A DNA stretch of 12,771 nucleotides, taken from the NCBI GenBank assembly GCA_900547125.1, contig URFU01000065.1:1-12771 (forward strand), written 5' to 3'. Numbering within the stretch: the first letter of the stretch is position 1; each line of letters opens with the position of its first letter. Positions 12,671 to 12,771 of the stretch are shown one piece after another. Made by a program: the position numbers and the translations under genes. This DNA comes from an uncultured Collinsella sp. (GTDB lineage: Bacteria; Actinomycetota; Coriobacteriia; Coriobacteriales; Coriobacteriaceae). A model generated the notes under the pieces. It ran no database searches, was not told the origin of the DNA, and was given only the letters and a program-made list of their open reading frames with translations.

Positions 12671-12736
12671 TCGGATCGTCCGTGCGGACAAATATTCAGC
12701 CAGAATTCCGTTCGCACGATATTGCTCTGGACCGAT
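12671..12736. repeat. Imperfect inverted repeat in the gene-free right end
   Basis: CGTGCGGAC (12681-12689) pairs with GTTCGCACG (12710-12718) with one wobble. Inside, ATTC (12694-12697) pairs with GAAT (12703-12706), and outside, ATCGG/CCGAT can close the structure. The rest of 12658-12771 shows no start codon with a ribosome site and no recognisable protein on either strand. It is presumably intergenic and continues beyond the window. Confidence 0.45.
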
Positions 12737-12771
12737 CGAGTTTTCGCAGCTTGCTCGCCCACAGAGGGCCG

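Noticed and set aside
12631..12771. Open frame on the - strand entering from the right edge
   Set aside because: It is only about 46 codons, ends inside the palindrome, shows no domain, and could be chance; it cannot be judged without more sequence.
1..12771. CRISPR array, tRNA/rRNA genes, insertion sequence or prophage
   Set aside because: No direct-repeat array, tRNA-like cloverleaf, rRNA segment, transposase, integrase or phage protein was recognised on either strand.

Overview
The window is high-GC bacterial chromosome (GC-rich third codon positions throughout). It looks like an actinobacterium of the Coriobacteriia, most probably Collinsella. The basis is gene order and protein flavour, not a database match. 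The order mltG ... aroK-aroB-pepQ-efp-nusB follows a conserved actinobacterial string (compare M. tuberculosis Rv2553c to Rv2533c), and tlyA-nadK-recN matches Rv1694-Rv1696. The Asp23/Gls24 gene beside efp and nusB, the YqeG phosphatase, and the RpiR-controlled fructose-family PTS point away from mycobacteria and towards a gut, sugar-fermenting member.

Layout. (1) Positions 1-2567, + strand: an operon tail whose promoter lies upstream of the window. It holds the 3' end of mltG (peptidoglycan lytic transglycosylase), a YqeG-type HAD phosphatase, aroK (shikimate kinase) and an AroB-family protein. Genes are 2-8 bp apart or overlap. (2) Positions 2574-3898: a monocistronic M24 peptidase gene (pepQ) with its own promoter region, a structured leader and a terminator. 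(3) Positions 3929-9260: a tight seven-gene unit, efp - asp23/gls24 - nusB - xseB - tlyA - nadK - recN, linked by overlaps or gaps of 24 bp or less. It covers ribosome rescue, transcription antitermination, rRNA methylation, NADP synthesis and DNA repair, and ends at a perfect 16-bp bidirectional terminator. (4) Positions 9349-10206, - strand: an RpiR/MurR regulator convergent with recN. (5) Positions 10480-12489, + strand: a single-polypeptide fructose-family PTS permease with domain order IIB-IIC-IIA, divergent from the regulator. The shared intergenic region carries an array of TGAAAG/CTTTCA half-sites that is a good operator candidate. (6) Positions 12490-12771: a terminator followed by gene-free, palindrome-rich DNA.

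Most interesting points. The AroB-family protein has an intact reading frame but, by eye, has lost essentially every catalytic and metal-binding motif of 3-dehydroquinate synthase, while its partner AroK keeps all of its own. Two sizeable inverted repeats are not explained by genes. One has 31/32-nt arms and encloses the recN/rpiR terminator (9164-9315). The other has a perfect 24-bp arm pair just after the PTS terminator (12573-12643). The regulator/PTS pair looks like a self-contained sugar-uptake switch of unknown substrate. I see no complete, plainly novel defence or mobile system, and no RNA gene, CRISPR array or transposase.
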